Positions 1 to 6,677 are shown, counted from the stretch's first letter. The stretch: 9,676 nucleotides of DNA from Verrucomicrobiales bacterium (GCA_005789375.1 SXXZ01000195.1:1-9676); one strand, 5' to 3'. The notes: generated by a model from the letters alone, not told the origin. Program-made: numbers and translations.

Positions 1-432
1 ATGGACTGTCTGGGTGAGGGGCTTCTGACAGTAGATGTGCTTGCCCAGGCGCATGGCTGTGGCGGCGGCGATGCCGTGAACGTGGTCGGGCGTCGAGATG
101 GTGACCGCGTCGATCGATTTGCCGATCTGGTCGAACATCTTTCGGAAGTCTTGGAACTGCTGAGCCTTCGGGTCCTTCTGACCCTTCTGGGCGAGGGTGT
201 TCCGGTCGACGTCGCACAAGCCGACGATGGTGCCGCCACAGCGTGCGGCGTCGTCGGTGTCGCTCGACCCTTTTCCGCCCACGCCGATACAACCGATCTG
301 GATCCGTTCATTGGCACCGAGCACCGAGCCCACATACGGAAAGGCGAAGGCAGCGGCGGTGGCAGCGGCACTGCGGCTTAGAAAGCGGCGGCGGTTGAGA
401 CCGGTGAGCGTGGTCAGGGGCAATGGGTTCAT
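1..432 (-). CDS. Gfo/Idh/MocA-family oxidoreductase with Tat signal (N-terminal part, cut by window edge)
   Basis: Reading the minus strand from an ATG at 432 gives 144 codons with no stop, running off the window start, so the C-terminal catalytic domain is missing. Residues 13-18 (NRRRFL) followed by an alanine-rich stretch (SAAATAAAFA) form a twin-arginine signal, so the protein is probably exported folded. Next comes a Rossmann fold: strand and glycine loop IGCIGVGGKG at about 46-55, then GLCDVD at about 70-75, where the acidic residue would contact the NAD(P) ribose. STPDHVHG (about 113-120) and GKHIYCQKPL (about 129-138) are hallmarks of the family; the usual EKP is QKP here. Such Tat-exported members are common in Planctomycetes and Verrucomicrobia, and their sugar or cyclitol substrates are rarely known. 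The substrate cannot be told from this fragment. No strong ribosome-binding site is visible before 432. Confidence 0.93.
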   Translation of the reverse strand, partial: MNPLPLTTLTGLNRRRFLSRSAAATAAAFAFPYVGSVLGANERIQIGCIGVGGKGSSDTDDAARCGGTIVGLCDVDRNTLAQKGQKDPKAQQFQDFRKMFDQIGKSIDAVTISTPDHVHGIAAATAMRLGKHIYCQKPLTQTVH

Positions 433-459
433 GGGAGTCTCTAATGCGGTAACAGGCCG

Positions 460-472
460 GACTCCACGAGTC
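460..472. promoter_or_regulatory. short palindrome upstream of the Tat oxidoreductase
   Basis: GACTC and GAGTC (5 bp each, perfect inverted copies) flank a 3-bp centre, 28 bp upstream of the oxidoreductase start codon at 432. The position suits an operator or a 5' leader hairpin of the minus-strand gene. Arms this short occur often by chance, so this is only a candidate. Confidence 0.2.
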
Positions 473-566
473 AATGCAGGCCCCGTTGCATCCTCAGGAT
501 CGAATGACGAGTGAGCTTGGCACTCTGCAGCCGTGGTGCCGGTTGCGTGGAGCGCCTCGGGAGCCC

Positions 567-601
567 GCGACCCAACGATCGGTTCGCTTGGTCGCCGTTT
601 T
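567..601 (+). terminator. weak hairpin with short T run in the divergent gap before tig
   Basis: The left arm GCGACCCAA (567-575) pairs with TTGGTCGC (588-595) in an 8-bp stem with one bulged C. The sequence CGTTTTAA follows. Read on the plus strand it resembles a weak intrinsic terminator, but no plus-strand gene is recognised upstream of it. It could end an unseen leader or small RNA, or insulate tig from transcription coming through the divergent gap. It may also be chance in GC-rich DNA. Confidence 0.25.
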
Positions 602-628
602 AAGCTCTCAGGGAGGTAGAACGGGCGC

Positions 629-658
629 TTGACCGGCTTGTCCGGCGGTTCGTAGTGT
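629..658 (+). promoter_or_regulatory. tig: candidate sigma-70-type promoter of tig
   Basis: TTGACC at 629-634 matches five of six bases of the housekeeping -35 consensus. After an 18-bp spacer, TAGTGT at 653-658 matches the -10 consensus at only three of six positions. Transcription would start near 665 and leave a leader of about 57 nt before the tig ATG at 722. The location is right, but the weak -10 box keeps this tentative. Confidence 0.35.
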
Positions 659-721
659 CCCGCCTCTTTGCCGGAATGCGACTTTGCGTCCCGGCTTCAT
701 CCCTATCGCAGCAAGAAGCAC

Positions 722-2050
722 ATGAACGTTTCCGTCGAGAATTTGGGTCCGTGCAAGAAGCTCCTCCGCATCGAGGTGCCCGTCGAGCAAGTCAACGCCG
801 CCTTTGACACCGTGACCGCCAGCTTTCAGAAGCAGGCTCAGTTGCCTGGTTTCCGGCCCGGCAAGGCTCCCAAGCACATGATCGTCAAATCGTACGAGAG
901 TCAGATCAACGACGAGGTTCGCAAGAAGCTCTTCGGTGACTCTTACGCCGCCGCGTCGAGTCAGGAAAAGTTGCGCGTCCTCGCCACCCTCGATGTCGAG
1001 GAGCTGACTTTCGGTCGTGGATTGCCTTTTTCCTACACGGCGACGCTGGAGAACGCTCCGGAGTTCGAGGTGCCTGAATACAAGGGTCTCAAGGCTCAAC
1101 GTCCGGTGGCTCAACCCACCGAAGCGGACGTGGAGCGCGCTCTGAACATTCTGCGTGAGCAGCAGGTTCGCTACAACGATGTCGCCCGGGCTCTTCAGGT
1201 CGATGACATCGCCGTGGTGAACTACAAGGGGACCCTCGACGGCAAGCCCTTGACCGACGAATTTCCTACGGCCCGTGGCCTGACCGAGAAACAGAATTTC
1301 TGGGTCCAGGTGAAGGAAGAGTCCTTCATCCCCGGCTTCACTACTCCGCTGGTCGGCGCTAGCGCTGGCGACAAGCGCACGGTGCCGCTGACCTTGCCGG
1401 CCGACTTTGTGATCGCCGGGCTTTCCGGCAAGAACGTGGTCTATGAGCTTGAGGTTGTCGGCGTTAAGGAAAAGGTGCTCCCTGCGTTGGACGAAGAGTT
1501 TGCAAAGGGTTTTGGTGCCGAAGATTTAGCCAAGCTGACCGAGGGCATTCGTCAGGATCTGAAGAACGAGCTGGAGTTCCGCGGTCGTAAGGCGCTGCGC
1601 GATCAGTTGCTTAAGGTGCTGTTGGATTCTGTCACCTTTGATCTGCCGGAGAGCGTGGTCGTCAATGAGACTCGCAATGTGGTGTACAACATCGTCAACG
1701 AGAACCAGCAGCGGGGTGTTGCCAAGGAGATCATTGAGGAGCGCAAGGACGAGATTTTCGCCAGTGCGGGTGCCAGTGCTAAGGACCGCGTTAAGGCGTC
1801 GTTCATTCTGGGTCGCATTGCCGATCTAGAGAATATTAAGGCTGAGCAGAAGGAGATGACTCAGCGGATTATTGCCTTGGCTGAGCAGAACAAAACTTCC
1901 CCGGAGAAAATGGCTAAGTCGCTGCAGGAGCGGAATGCTTTCCAGGAGTTGGCCCAAGAAATCATCATCGGCAAGGTGCTCGACTTCGTTGAGCTGAATG
2001 CCCAGGTCGAAGAAGTGGCTACCCCGTCTCCGTCCGAGGTAAAAGCCTAA
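722..2050 (+). CDS. tig: trigger factor, ribosome-associated chaperone and peptidyl-prolyl isomerase
   Basis: This 442-aa protein has the usual size and three-domain order of trigger factor. It binds the ribosomal exit tunnel and shelters nascent chains in the cytoplasm. The N-terminal domain (about 1-125) begins MNVSVENLG and carries GFRPGKAP at 43-50, matching the ribosome-docking signature around the L23 contact. An FKBP-like isomerase domain follows (about 160-250), with VNYKGTLDGKPL at 166-177 and FIPGFTTPLVG at 202-212. Between these two blocks it lacks the usual GG pair and is a few residues longer than Escherichia coli trigger factor, so isomerase activity may be reduced. The helical C-terminal arm-and-tail domain runs from about 255 to 442. 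The ATG at 722 is chosen because family proteins begin here; an upstream in-frame start at 668 would add 18 unrelated residues. There is only a weak AAGAAG purine stretch as ribosome-binding site. The gene stands alone: a strong terminator follows, and clpP/clpX, frequent neighbours elsewhere, are absent. Confidence 0.97.
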   Translation: MNVSVENLGPCKKLLRIEVPVEQVNAAFDTVTASFQKQAQLPGFRPGKAPKHMIVKSYESQINDEVRKKLFGDSYAAASSQEKLRVLATLDVEELTFGRGLPFSYTATLENAPEFEVPEYKGLKAQRPVAQPTEADVERALNILREQQVRYNDVARALQVDDIAVVNYKGTLDGKPLTDEFPTARGLTEKQNFWVQVKEESFIPGFTTPLVGASAGDKRTVPLTLPADFVIAGLSGKNVVYELEVVGVKEKVLPALDEEFAKGFGAEDLAKLTEGIRQDLKNELEFRGRKALRDQLLKVLLDSVTFDLPESVVVNETRNVVYNIVNENQQRGVAKEIIEERKDEIFASAGASAKDRVKASFILGRIADLENIKAEQKEMTQRIIALAEQNKTSPEKMAKSLQERNAFQELAQEIIIGKVLDFVELNAQVEEVATPSPSEVKA

Positions 2051-2094
2051 TTCGGAGTGGTCCCGTTTGTGGGGCCATGCTCGAGAATTCAACG

Positions 2095-2132
2095 ACAACG
2101 GCGGCCATTTTTTGGCCGCCGTTGTGCTTTTT
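2095..2132 (+). terminator. strong intrinsic (Rho-independent) terminator of tig
   Basis: A perfect 13-bp stem, ACAACGGCGGCCA (2095-2107) with TGGCCGCCGTTGT (2113-2125), encloses a TTTTT loop and is followed by GCTTTTTC. It lies 44 bp after the tig stop codon. The GC-rich stem plus T run is a textbook intrinsic terminator, so tig appears to be monocistronic. Confidence 0.93.
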
Positions 2133-2503
2133 CAGGGGCCAGGTTTCAGGGTCTGGGGTTCTGGTAATTGGAGTCTGCGGGAACGATTCAGTGGGAGTGT
2201 TCCGGGTAGCACAGTGTGGTTGGTTGCTTCAGTTCTACCGCGTGCCGTTGTGAGGGTTTGTCTGCCGGGTCTGGCGAGTGCGGTGGAGGCCCGGTGGGGC
2301 TTTGCGGGGTCGGACCTGCGCTCGCTAAGTAGGCTCAAAGCGAGGATTAGCTTTCGCGCTGCGCACTGTGGGGATAAGGCGTGTTCGCCTCCAATGCTCG
2401 CTCCGGTCCGGCCCCGCTGACGCCCGGTGGCTAAGGGTGCGCGGAGGTTGAGGCCTCTGTGAACGAGGGCTCTCGTTGATTACGCCGGGCTTAACGCAGG
2501 CTC
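2133..2503. other. gene-free stretch between tig and the convergent nucleotidyltransferase
   Basis: No open frame here resembles a known protein, and the short ones on both strands lack ribosome-binding sites and recognisable domains. Transcription of tig (plus) and of the nucleotidyltransferase (minus) converge on it. The stretch holds the inverted repeat listed at 2304-2417. It also holds a 6-bp hairpin at 2462-2477 (AACGAG/CTCGTT, 4-nt loop) just past the nucleotidyltransferase stop. That hairpin has no T run on either strand, so it could protect a 3' end but is not a convincing intrinsic terminator. Confidence 0.5.
2304..2417. repeat. imperfect long-range inverted repeat
   Basis: GCGGGGTCGGACC (2304-2316) is the inverse complement of GGTCCGGCCCCGC (2405-2417) except for one position, which would be a G-U pair in RNA. 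The arms enclose 88 bp containing smaller hairpins, such as AAAGC/GCTTT and GGCG/CGCC. The layout suggests a palindromic intergenic element or a structured 3' region. It does not share sequence with the array at 5402-5928. Confidence 0.45.
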
Positions 2504-3343
2504 TCAGCGACAACGCTGCGCCAGCAATTCGACCAGCCCAGCGAGCACTTCTTCGCGGTCGCGGCCTGCAAGGCTGAGAGCCAATTGGGCGGTCAGGAAG
2601 CTGTGCTTGGCGCCCATGTCGTAGCGGCGTCCGGCGGTTTCGAAGGCCAGGTAGCGCTCTTTCCGGGCGAGGGCGGAGAGGGCGGTGGATAGGTTCACCG
2701 GCCCGGTGGTCTCATTCACTTGACGATCGAGCAGGTCCATCAAGGAAGGGGTCAAGACGTGCATTCCGAAGAAGCAGAGGTAGTGGGCCGCACGCAAGCC
2801 CGGGATGATCAGTCGCTGTTCGGCCAGGGTGGGTGTTGGTTTTTCGAGGACCTCTGCGATTTCGTACAAGGCGTCCCTTCCGGTGACTCGACGTCCGCCG
2901 ATTGCTCCATAGTAGGGTAGTTTGCTTTCGTGGGTCGCCTGGACAGCGGAGACGGCGGAGCGTTCGCTGGCGGCGGTCTCCACCAGTTGACGCGCGCAAC
3001 TGACGGCCGAGGCGCTGACATAGACATGGTCCCCAACCAGTAGGAGAAAAGACTCGTCCTGGGTGAAGGCACGGCCGCACGCCACCGCATGGCCGTAGCC
3101 CCGGGGTTCGGTCTGCTCGATGAAGCGGAGCCTGCGTCCGTGGGGTCCTGCGGCTTCGGTGTAGGCGGCTTGGTCACCCGGGTGGATGACGACCGCGATT
3201 TCTTCGATGCCGGCCGAGAGTGCTTCTTCAATCACTACGCCCAAGGCACTGCGGGAGATGCCATCCTGACCCACCAGTGTCTGCAGCGGTAGTGTGCGCT
3301 GGTTTCGCCCGGCGGCGGTGATCAGAGCCTTCTTGATGTTCAT
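2504..3343 (-). CDS. divergent GalU/RmlA-fold sugar-phosphate nucleotidyltransferase
   Basis: The predicted 279-aa protein resembles UTP-glucose-1-phosphate uridylyltransferase (GalU), which joins a sugar-1-phosphate to a nucleotide. Visible family blocks are KKALITAAG (4-12), [15 protein letters not shown] (39-53), GYGHAVACG (82-90), [10 protein letters not shown] (100-109, where GD normally holds the metal), YYGAIGG (144-150), EVLEKPTP (164-171), [14 protein letters not shown] (192-205) and [15 protein letters not shown] (238-252). The nucleotide and pyrophosphate signature is altered: where GalU has GxGTRxLPxTK...PKEM, this protein has [11 protein letters not shown] followed by VGQDGISR, without the usual lysine. 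It may use another substrate, be slow, or be a regulatory homologue. The ATG at 3343 is where the family begins; the same frame is open to 4060, but that part is antisense to the glycosyltransferase. No clear ribosome-binding site is visible. It is divergent from the glycosyltransferase at 3498, so a shared glycan role is possible but unproved. Confidence 0.85.
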   Translation of the reverse strand: MNIKKALITAAGRNQRTLPLQTLVGQDGISRSALGVVIEEALSAGIEEIAVVIHPGDQAAYTEAAGPHGRRLRFIEQTEPRGYGHAVACGRAFTQDESFLLLVGDHVYVSASAVSCARQLVETAASERSAVSAVQATHESKLPYYGAIGGRRVTGRDALYEIAEVLEKPTPTLAEQRLIIPGLRAAHYLCFFGMHVLTPSLMDLLDRQVNETTGPVNLSTALSALARKERYLAFETAGRRYDMGAKHSFLTAQLALSLAGRDREEVLAGLVELLAQRCR

Positions 3344-3497
3344 CGGATGGGGCACAGTGGCAGATCGGTGGGCGATTGTCAGCAGGCAGAGCGCACGGCG
3401 GGCGGTGCGTGGGGCGCCACGGTGCGGGGTTCCAAACGTCAATTTTTCTTCCCTGTCTCGACACCAGCGGGGCGCAGGGTTAGGAGTCCTGCAGCAC
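3344..3497. promoter_or_regulatory. divergent control region between nucleotidyltransferase and glycosyltransferase
   Basis: This 154-bp gap must hold the starts for both divergent genes unless promoters lie inside the coding regions. AGGAG at 3482-3486 is a good ribosome-binding site, 11 nt before the GTG at 3498, and supports that start. On the minus strand TTGACG (complement of 3437-3442) matches five of six bases of a -35 box, but no good -10 box follows at 17 bp. No promoter is therefore claimed with confidence. Confidence 0.4.
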
Positions 3498-4835
3498 GTG
3501 AACCTTATCCAGATCACTCCGGGAGCCGGGGGTATGTATTGCGGGAACTGTTTTCGAGACAATGCCTTGGTGGCGGAGCTGCGCCGGCAAGGCCATGACA
3601 CGGTGATGGTGCCCCTGTATCTGCCAATGACGTTGGACGAAGCCCCTACGGTGGGTGCTACCCCGACCTTCTTCGGAGGAATCAATGTCTTCTTGTCCCA
3701 GAAGATGGCCTGGTACCGGCGTTCTCCGGCATGGATGCGTCGGGCCGTGGATGCGCCTTGGCTGCTGAAATGGGCCGCTGGAAAAGCCGCTAAGACCCGG
3801 CCCCAGGATGTGGGCGAGCTGACGGTTTCGATGCTGCGAGGTGAGGAGGGTTCCCAGATCCGCGAATTAGAGGACATGGTTGCATGGATGTCTGGATTGC
3901 CGCAGCCCGACGCGGTTTTTTTGTCCAATGCGTTGCTCTTGGGCTTTGCCCGGCGACTGCGATCTGGGTTGGGAACGAAGGTGATTAGTTTTCTGCAAAG
4001 CGAAGAGTCTTTCCTCGATTCGCTGCCAGAACCTTTCCGCAGCGAAGCCTGGCGACTCATGGCCGATCGGGCGCGCGAAGTGGACGGTTGGATCGCTCCA
4101 ACTCGTTATTTTGCCGACCGAATGATTCACCGACTGGGTCTTCCCGCAGACCACGTCCGCGTGGCCAAGAGTGGGATCTCTCTTGAGGGCTACCGGGATC
4201 TTCCGAGTCGATCGGATGGCGGTTTTCGAGGCTCTACACCCACGCTGGGATTCTTTGCTCGGATGTGTCCGGAGAAGGGCTTGGACACGGTCGTTGAGGC
4301 TTTCATCGAGCTGCGGCAGCAGGAGCGATTTTCAACCCTGCGATTGAAAGTCGGCGGCGGTTGTGGACCGGGGGACCAGGCTTTTGTGGAGACGTTGCGC
4401 CGCCGTCTGGCCAAGACCGGGTTGGCCGAGGCGACTTCTTTCCATCCCAACCTTTCCCGCGACGAGAAGGTGAGTTTTCTGGCCTCGGTGGATGTGCTTT
4501 CGGTGCCGTCCCGATTCAGTGAGGCCTTTGGACTCTTTGTCGTCGAGGCCCTCGCGGCTGGCACCCCCGTTGTCCAACCCGATGTCTGTGGCTTTCGTGA
4601 AATTATTGAGGCGACGGGCGGGGGGCGTTTATGTTCCACGAATACCTCCAGTGCTCTGGCAGCGACCCTTGCCGAGGTGCTGGCGAATCCTGCTGAACTG
4701 CGACGTCTGGGCGAGCGGGGCCGGCAGGCGGTGAGCGAGCGGTTCAGCGATGCTGCCATGGCTCGCGAGGTTCTAGCCGAGACTCGATCCCTATTAGCTC
4801 AATCCCAAAGGCCCACATCATCATCCCGTCCCTAA
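3498..4835 (+). CDS. GT4-like glycosyltransferase with N-terminal CxxC motif
   Basis: The predicted 445-aa GT-B-fold enzyme probably moves a sugar from a nucleotide-sugar donor to a glycan, lipid or other acceptor in the cytoplasm. The N-terminal acceptor half begins [17 protein letters not shown], with a glycine-rich loop and Cys15 and Cys18. The C-terminal half has the donor-binding features of GT4: [10 protein letters not shown] at 252-261 (the Arg and Lys that hold donor phosphates), then [25 protein letters not shown] at 335-359 with the EX7E pair E342/E350. The last 15 or so residues are serine- and proline-rich and probably disordered. A GTG at 3498 is chosen because family proteins begin at this point and AGGAG lies 11 nt upstream. 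Starting at the in-frame position 3294 would add 68 residues that overlap the divergent gene. No signal peptide or membrane segment is seen. The substrate is unknown. The thioesterase gene follows after 34 bp and is probably co-transcribed. Confidence 0.9.
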   Translation: MNLIQITPGAGGMYCGNCFRDNALVAELRRQGHDTVMVPLYLPMTLDEAPTVGATPTFFGGINVFLSQKMAWYRRSPAWMRRAVDAPWLLKWAAGKAAKTRPQDVGELTVSMLRGEEGSQIRELEDMVAWMSGLPQPDAVFLSNALLLGFARRLRSGLGTKVISFLQSEESFLDSLPEPFRSEAWRLMADRAREVDGWIAPTRYFADRMIHRLGLPADHVRVAKSGISLEGYRDLPSRSDGGFRGSTPTLGFFARMCPEKGLDTVVEAFIELRQQERFSTLRLKVGGGCGPGDQAFVETLRRRLAKTGLAEATSFHPNLSRDEKVSFLASVDVLSVPSRFSEAFGLFVVEALAAGTPVVQPDVCGFREIIEATGGGRLCSTNTSSALAATLAEVLANPAELRRLGERGRQAVSERFSDAAMAREVLAETRSLLAQSQRPTSSSRP

Positions 4836-4869
4836 CCTGCCAGTCCTTGAACAACTCCTCATTGCTCTC

Positions 4870-5328
4870 ATGCCCTTTTTCGAATTCCGAGCGACCCGCC
4901 GTGTCGAGTTCAACGAAACCGACCTGGCCGGCATCGTTCACTTTTCCAATTTCTTCCGCTACATGGAGACGGTGGAGGGAGCTTTTTACAGGTCGTTCGG
5001 TCAGTCCGTAATTTTGCGGGGGGCAGCTGAGCCGCTGGGCTTGCCGCGGGTGCATGCCGATTGTGACTACCTCAAGCCGCTGCGCTTTGAGGACTTGATC
5101 GAAATGCACCTCTTGGTGAAGGAAAAACGCGAGAAGACGGTGACCTACCAAATTCGCTTCTGGCGTATTGAACCGGGACCGGCCGAGGAGGTCGCTGTAG
5201 GTCATGTGACCCTGGTCTGCGTGGGTCGGGGCCCTGGCGGTGAGCTCAAGTCTCAACCCTTCCCAGTCGACTTCGCCGCGCACCTGGAAGTGGCTCCGAC
5301 CTCAGCCTTGCGCCCAGCCCGAGCCTAA
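4870..5328 (+). CDS. hotdog-fold acyl-CoA thioesterase (4-hydroxybenzoyl-CoA thioesterase/YbgC-like)
   Basis: This 152-aa protein has the length of a single hotdog domain, which hydrolyses acyl-CoA or aryl-CoA thioesters, usually as a tetramer. The opening block RVEFNETDLAGIVHFSNFFRY at 11-31 fits the family pattern (D-x-x-G-x-V-H followed by a hydrophobic helix). Asp18 is at the catalytic position and ME follows at 32-33. VHADCDYLKPLRFEDLIEM at 61-79 and VTYQIRFW at 91-98 supply the central strands. YbgC-type members are often near tol-pal genes; none are visible here, so the substrate (short-chain, aromatic or phospholipid-linked) stays open. The ATG at 4870 is the only start that keeps the first strand; no good ribosome-binding site precedes it. 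Its 34-bp distance from the glycosyltransferase stop suggests co-transcription. The protein ends in an Ala/Pro/Arg-rich tail. Confidence 0.92.
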   Translation: MPFFEFRATRRVEFNETDLAGIVHFSNFFRYMETVEGAFYRSFGQSVILRGAAEPLGLPRVHADCDYLKPLRFEDLIEMHLLVKEKREKTVTYQIRFWRIEPGPAEEVAVGHVTLVCVGRGPGGELKSQPFPVDFAAHLEVAPTSALRPARA

Positions 5329-5401
5329 GCCCCAACGAGGCAATAACACCGTCCTCGCTCAGGCTATAGGACGACTCTGGGTGTCGCCCAAAGGCCTCCG
5401 A

Positions 5402-5533
5402 GGTAGGGACCGATCTCCGAGCGGTCCGGCCCTGCGGCGTATCGTGTCTGCAGGCAGTTCGGCCCTGCGGCGGTCCTGCCCTCCAGGCTGTCCGTGTCCC
5501 CGGACGTGGCGCTTTCAGAGACATCGCCCTACC
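5402..5533. repeat. diverged palindromic module (first of the array)
   Basis: This 132-bp module starts with GGTAGGG, five bases, then TCTC (5402-5417) and ends with GAGA, five bases, then CCCTACC (5518-5533). That is the same end design as the three downstream modules, but the interior differs and is longer. Next to the left end is a hairpin, GGACCG (5407-5412)/CGGTCC (5422-5427). CGGCCCTGCGGCG occurs twice in the interior (5427-5439 and 5460-5472). It is linked to the next module by the same 51-bp spacer that joins the others. Confidence 0.65.
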
Positions 5534-5928
5534 AGGGAGGTGGCAGCTGGTCCAGGGGGCCGCGAAGGCCGGTAACGGCAAGTTGGTAGGGACGGTGTCT
5601 CACCGTCCGTTCCCTGGGCTACCACACGCGGTGGGGATGGCCCGAGAGACTCGAGCCCTACCGGGGAGGTGGCAGCTGGTCCAGGGGGCCGCGAAGGCCG
5701 GTAACGGCAGTTGGTAGGGACGGTGTCTCACCGTCCGTTCCCTGCGCTACCACACGCGGTGAGGATGGCCCGAGAGACTCGAGCCCTACCAGGGAGGTGG
5801 CAGCTGGTCCAGGGGGCCGCGAAGGCCGGTAACGGCAAGTTGGTAGGGACGGTGTCTCACCGTCCGTTCCCTGGGCTGCCAGACGAGGTGGGGATGGTCC
5901 GAGAGACTCGAGCCCTACCAGGGAGGTG
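5527..5928. repeat. tandem repeat, three units of 128-129 bp plus partial fourth, each with a palindromic module
   Basis: Counting from each CCCTACC block, units run 5527-5655 (129 bp), 5656-5783 (128 bp, one A missing) and 5784-5912 (129 bp). A partial copy of 16 bp ends at 5928. Only a few substitutions separate the copies. Each unit is a 50-51 bp spacer plus a 78-bp module (5585-5662, 5713-5790, 5842-5919) that begins GGTAGGG and ends CCCTACC. Directly inside the left end is a perfect 8-bp hairpin, GGACGGTG-TCT-CACCGTCC (5590-5608 in the first). Near the right end lies GAGACTCGAG. The structure resembles REP/BIME-like intergenic elements. The near-identity of the copies points to recent duplication. 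Confidence 0.93.
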
Positions 5929-6029
5929 CTCGGCCGTCCCTTTCCTCCCCATTGCATCGTCCTGGCCTGAGCCGTTCTTGGGGAGGAGGCTGATTCTCCC
6001 GATTGCCGTTGGGGCGGGGTGAGGTCAGT

Positions 6030-6647
6030 GTGAGCGCCGTGAAGCGATTGTGTGCGCTGCTCTTGTGTGTGTGGTGGGTGGGTTGCGGTGCCCAGCCGCC
6101 GGCCTCGGCTCCGGCCTCTCCGCGAGCACAGACCTCGTCGAATGCGGCCACGGCCGCAGCCCGATCGTCTGCTTCAAATTTGGTGGCCGCCAGCGAGTCG
6201 GCAGAATCCGAGCCGGTGTTTCACTTGGCCACCGCTCAGGTTCAATTGCCTCGGGTGAAGTTGTGGATCGGCTCCCGGGAGATCGTCTCAGAAGTGTGCC
6301 ACACGGTGCCGCAAATTGCCACGGGGCTCATGCACCGCACCGGGATCGGTCCTGAGGAGACCATGCTTTTCATCTTTGCTGGTCCGCGCGAACGCTCCTT
6401 TTACATGAAGAATGTGCCCTTCGACATCGATGTGGCCTACATCGACCGTGAGGGAGTGATTCAGGAAATTGTTCGCCTCAAGGCCAACGATGCCCAAGGG
6501 GTTCCGTCAAAATCGTCCCGCATCCAGTTTGTGCTGGAGGCCGCTCCAGAATACTTCGCTCTCCATGGCTTTGGTCCAGGCACTCTCATCAGTACCGAGC
6601 GGGGGGCTCTCGCGGAGGTTCTGGGCCCGATCGCCCAACTGAACTGA
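6030..6647 (+). CDS. DUF192 protein, putative lipoprotein
   Basis: The predicted 205-aa protein has a short N-terminal hydrophobic segment (LCALLLCVWWVGC, residues 7-19) ending in a possible lipidation cysteine, Cys19. The tryptophan at -3 departs from the usual lipobox, so lipid attachment is plausible rather than certain. An Ala/Ser/Pro-rich linker (about 20-70) would tether the domain in the periplasm. The DUF192 domain covers about 75-195, with conserved blocks ATGLMHR (97-103), MLFIF (112-116), RSFYMKNVPFDIDVAYID (122-139) and a late FVLEA (167-171). DUF192 proteins are small beta-rich domains of unknown biochemical role, mostly exported. The GTG at 6030 is chosen because GAGG at 6021-6024 lies five bases upstream; GTG 6039 is an alternative three residues in. 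The gene lies 30 bp before nadE and may be co-transcribed with it. Confidence 0.88.
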   Translation: MSAVKRLCALLLCVWWVGCGAQPPASAPASPRAQTSSNAATAAARSSASNLVAASESAESEPVFHLATAQVQLPRVKLWIGSREIVSEVCHTVPQIATGLMHRTGIGPEETMLFIFAGPRERSFYMKNVPFDIDVAYIDREGVIQEIVRLKANDAQGVPSKSSRIQFVLEAAPEYFALHGFGPGTLISTERGALAEVLGPIAQLN

Positions 6648-6677
6648 GCCCGGACCCACCCATTTTAAAACTCATCC

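Larger units (their letters stand above)
5329..6029. other. gene-free stretch holding the palindromic repeat array
   Basis: No supported gene lies between the thioesterase stop and the DUF192 start. Open frames on both strands across 5658-6022 follow the tandem repeat and change frame where one copy is a base shorter, so they are not treated as coding. Besides the array at 5402-5928, a 7-bp inverted pair CCTCCCC (5944-5950)/GGGGAGG (5980-5986) lies downstream. No clear intrinsic terminator for the thioesterase and no obvious promoter for the DUF192 gene was found. Confidence 0.6.

Noticed and set aside
1..381. Plus-strand open frame of 126 residues at the window start
   Set aside because: It is the shadow of the minus-strand Tat oxidoreductase, which has a full set of family motifs.
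608..1114. Minus-strand open frame of 168 residues
   Set aside because: It is antisense to the ribosome-binding domain of trigger factor and has no recognisable domain.
3294..3497. Upstream extension of the glycosyltransferase by 68 residues
   Set aside because: The extension overlaps the divergent gene and is not family-like. A GTG with AGGAG upstream sits at the expected family start.
3344..4060. N-terminal extension of the minus-strand nucleotidyltransferase frame (about 239 residues)
   Set aside because: It is antisense to the glycosyltransferase, has no domain-like sequence, and the family begins at the ATG at 3343.
4190..4759. Minus-strand open frame of 189 residues
   Set aside because: It is antisense to the conserved donor-binding half of the glycosyltransferase and has arginine/serine-rich shadow composition.
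4744..5283. Minus-strand open frame of 179 residues
   Set aside because: It is antisense to the thioesterase, whose plus-strand frame has clear family motifs.
5402..5928. CRISPR array
   Set aside because: Repeated modules are 78 bp or more and the intervening spacers are nearly identical to each other, opposite to CRISPR; no cas genes are nearby.
5658..6022. Overlapping open frames on both strands across the repeat array
   Set aside because: Their peptides simply follow the tandem repeat. The 128-bp copy shifts the frame, and no start signals or domains are seen.
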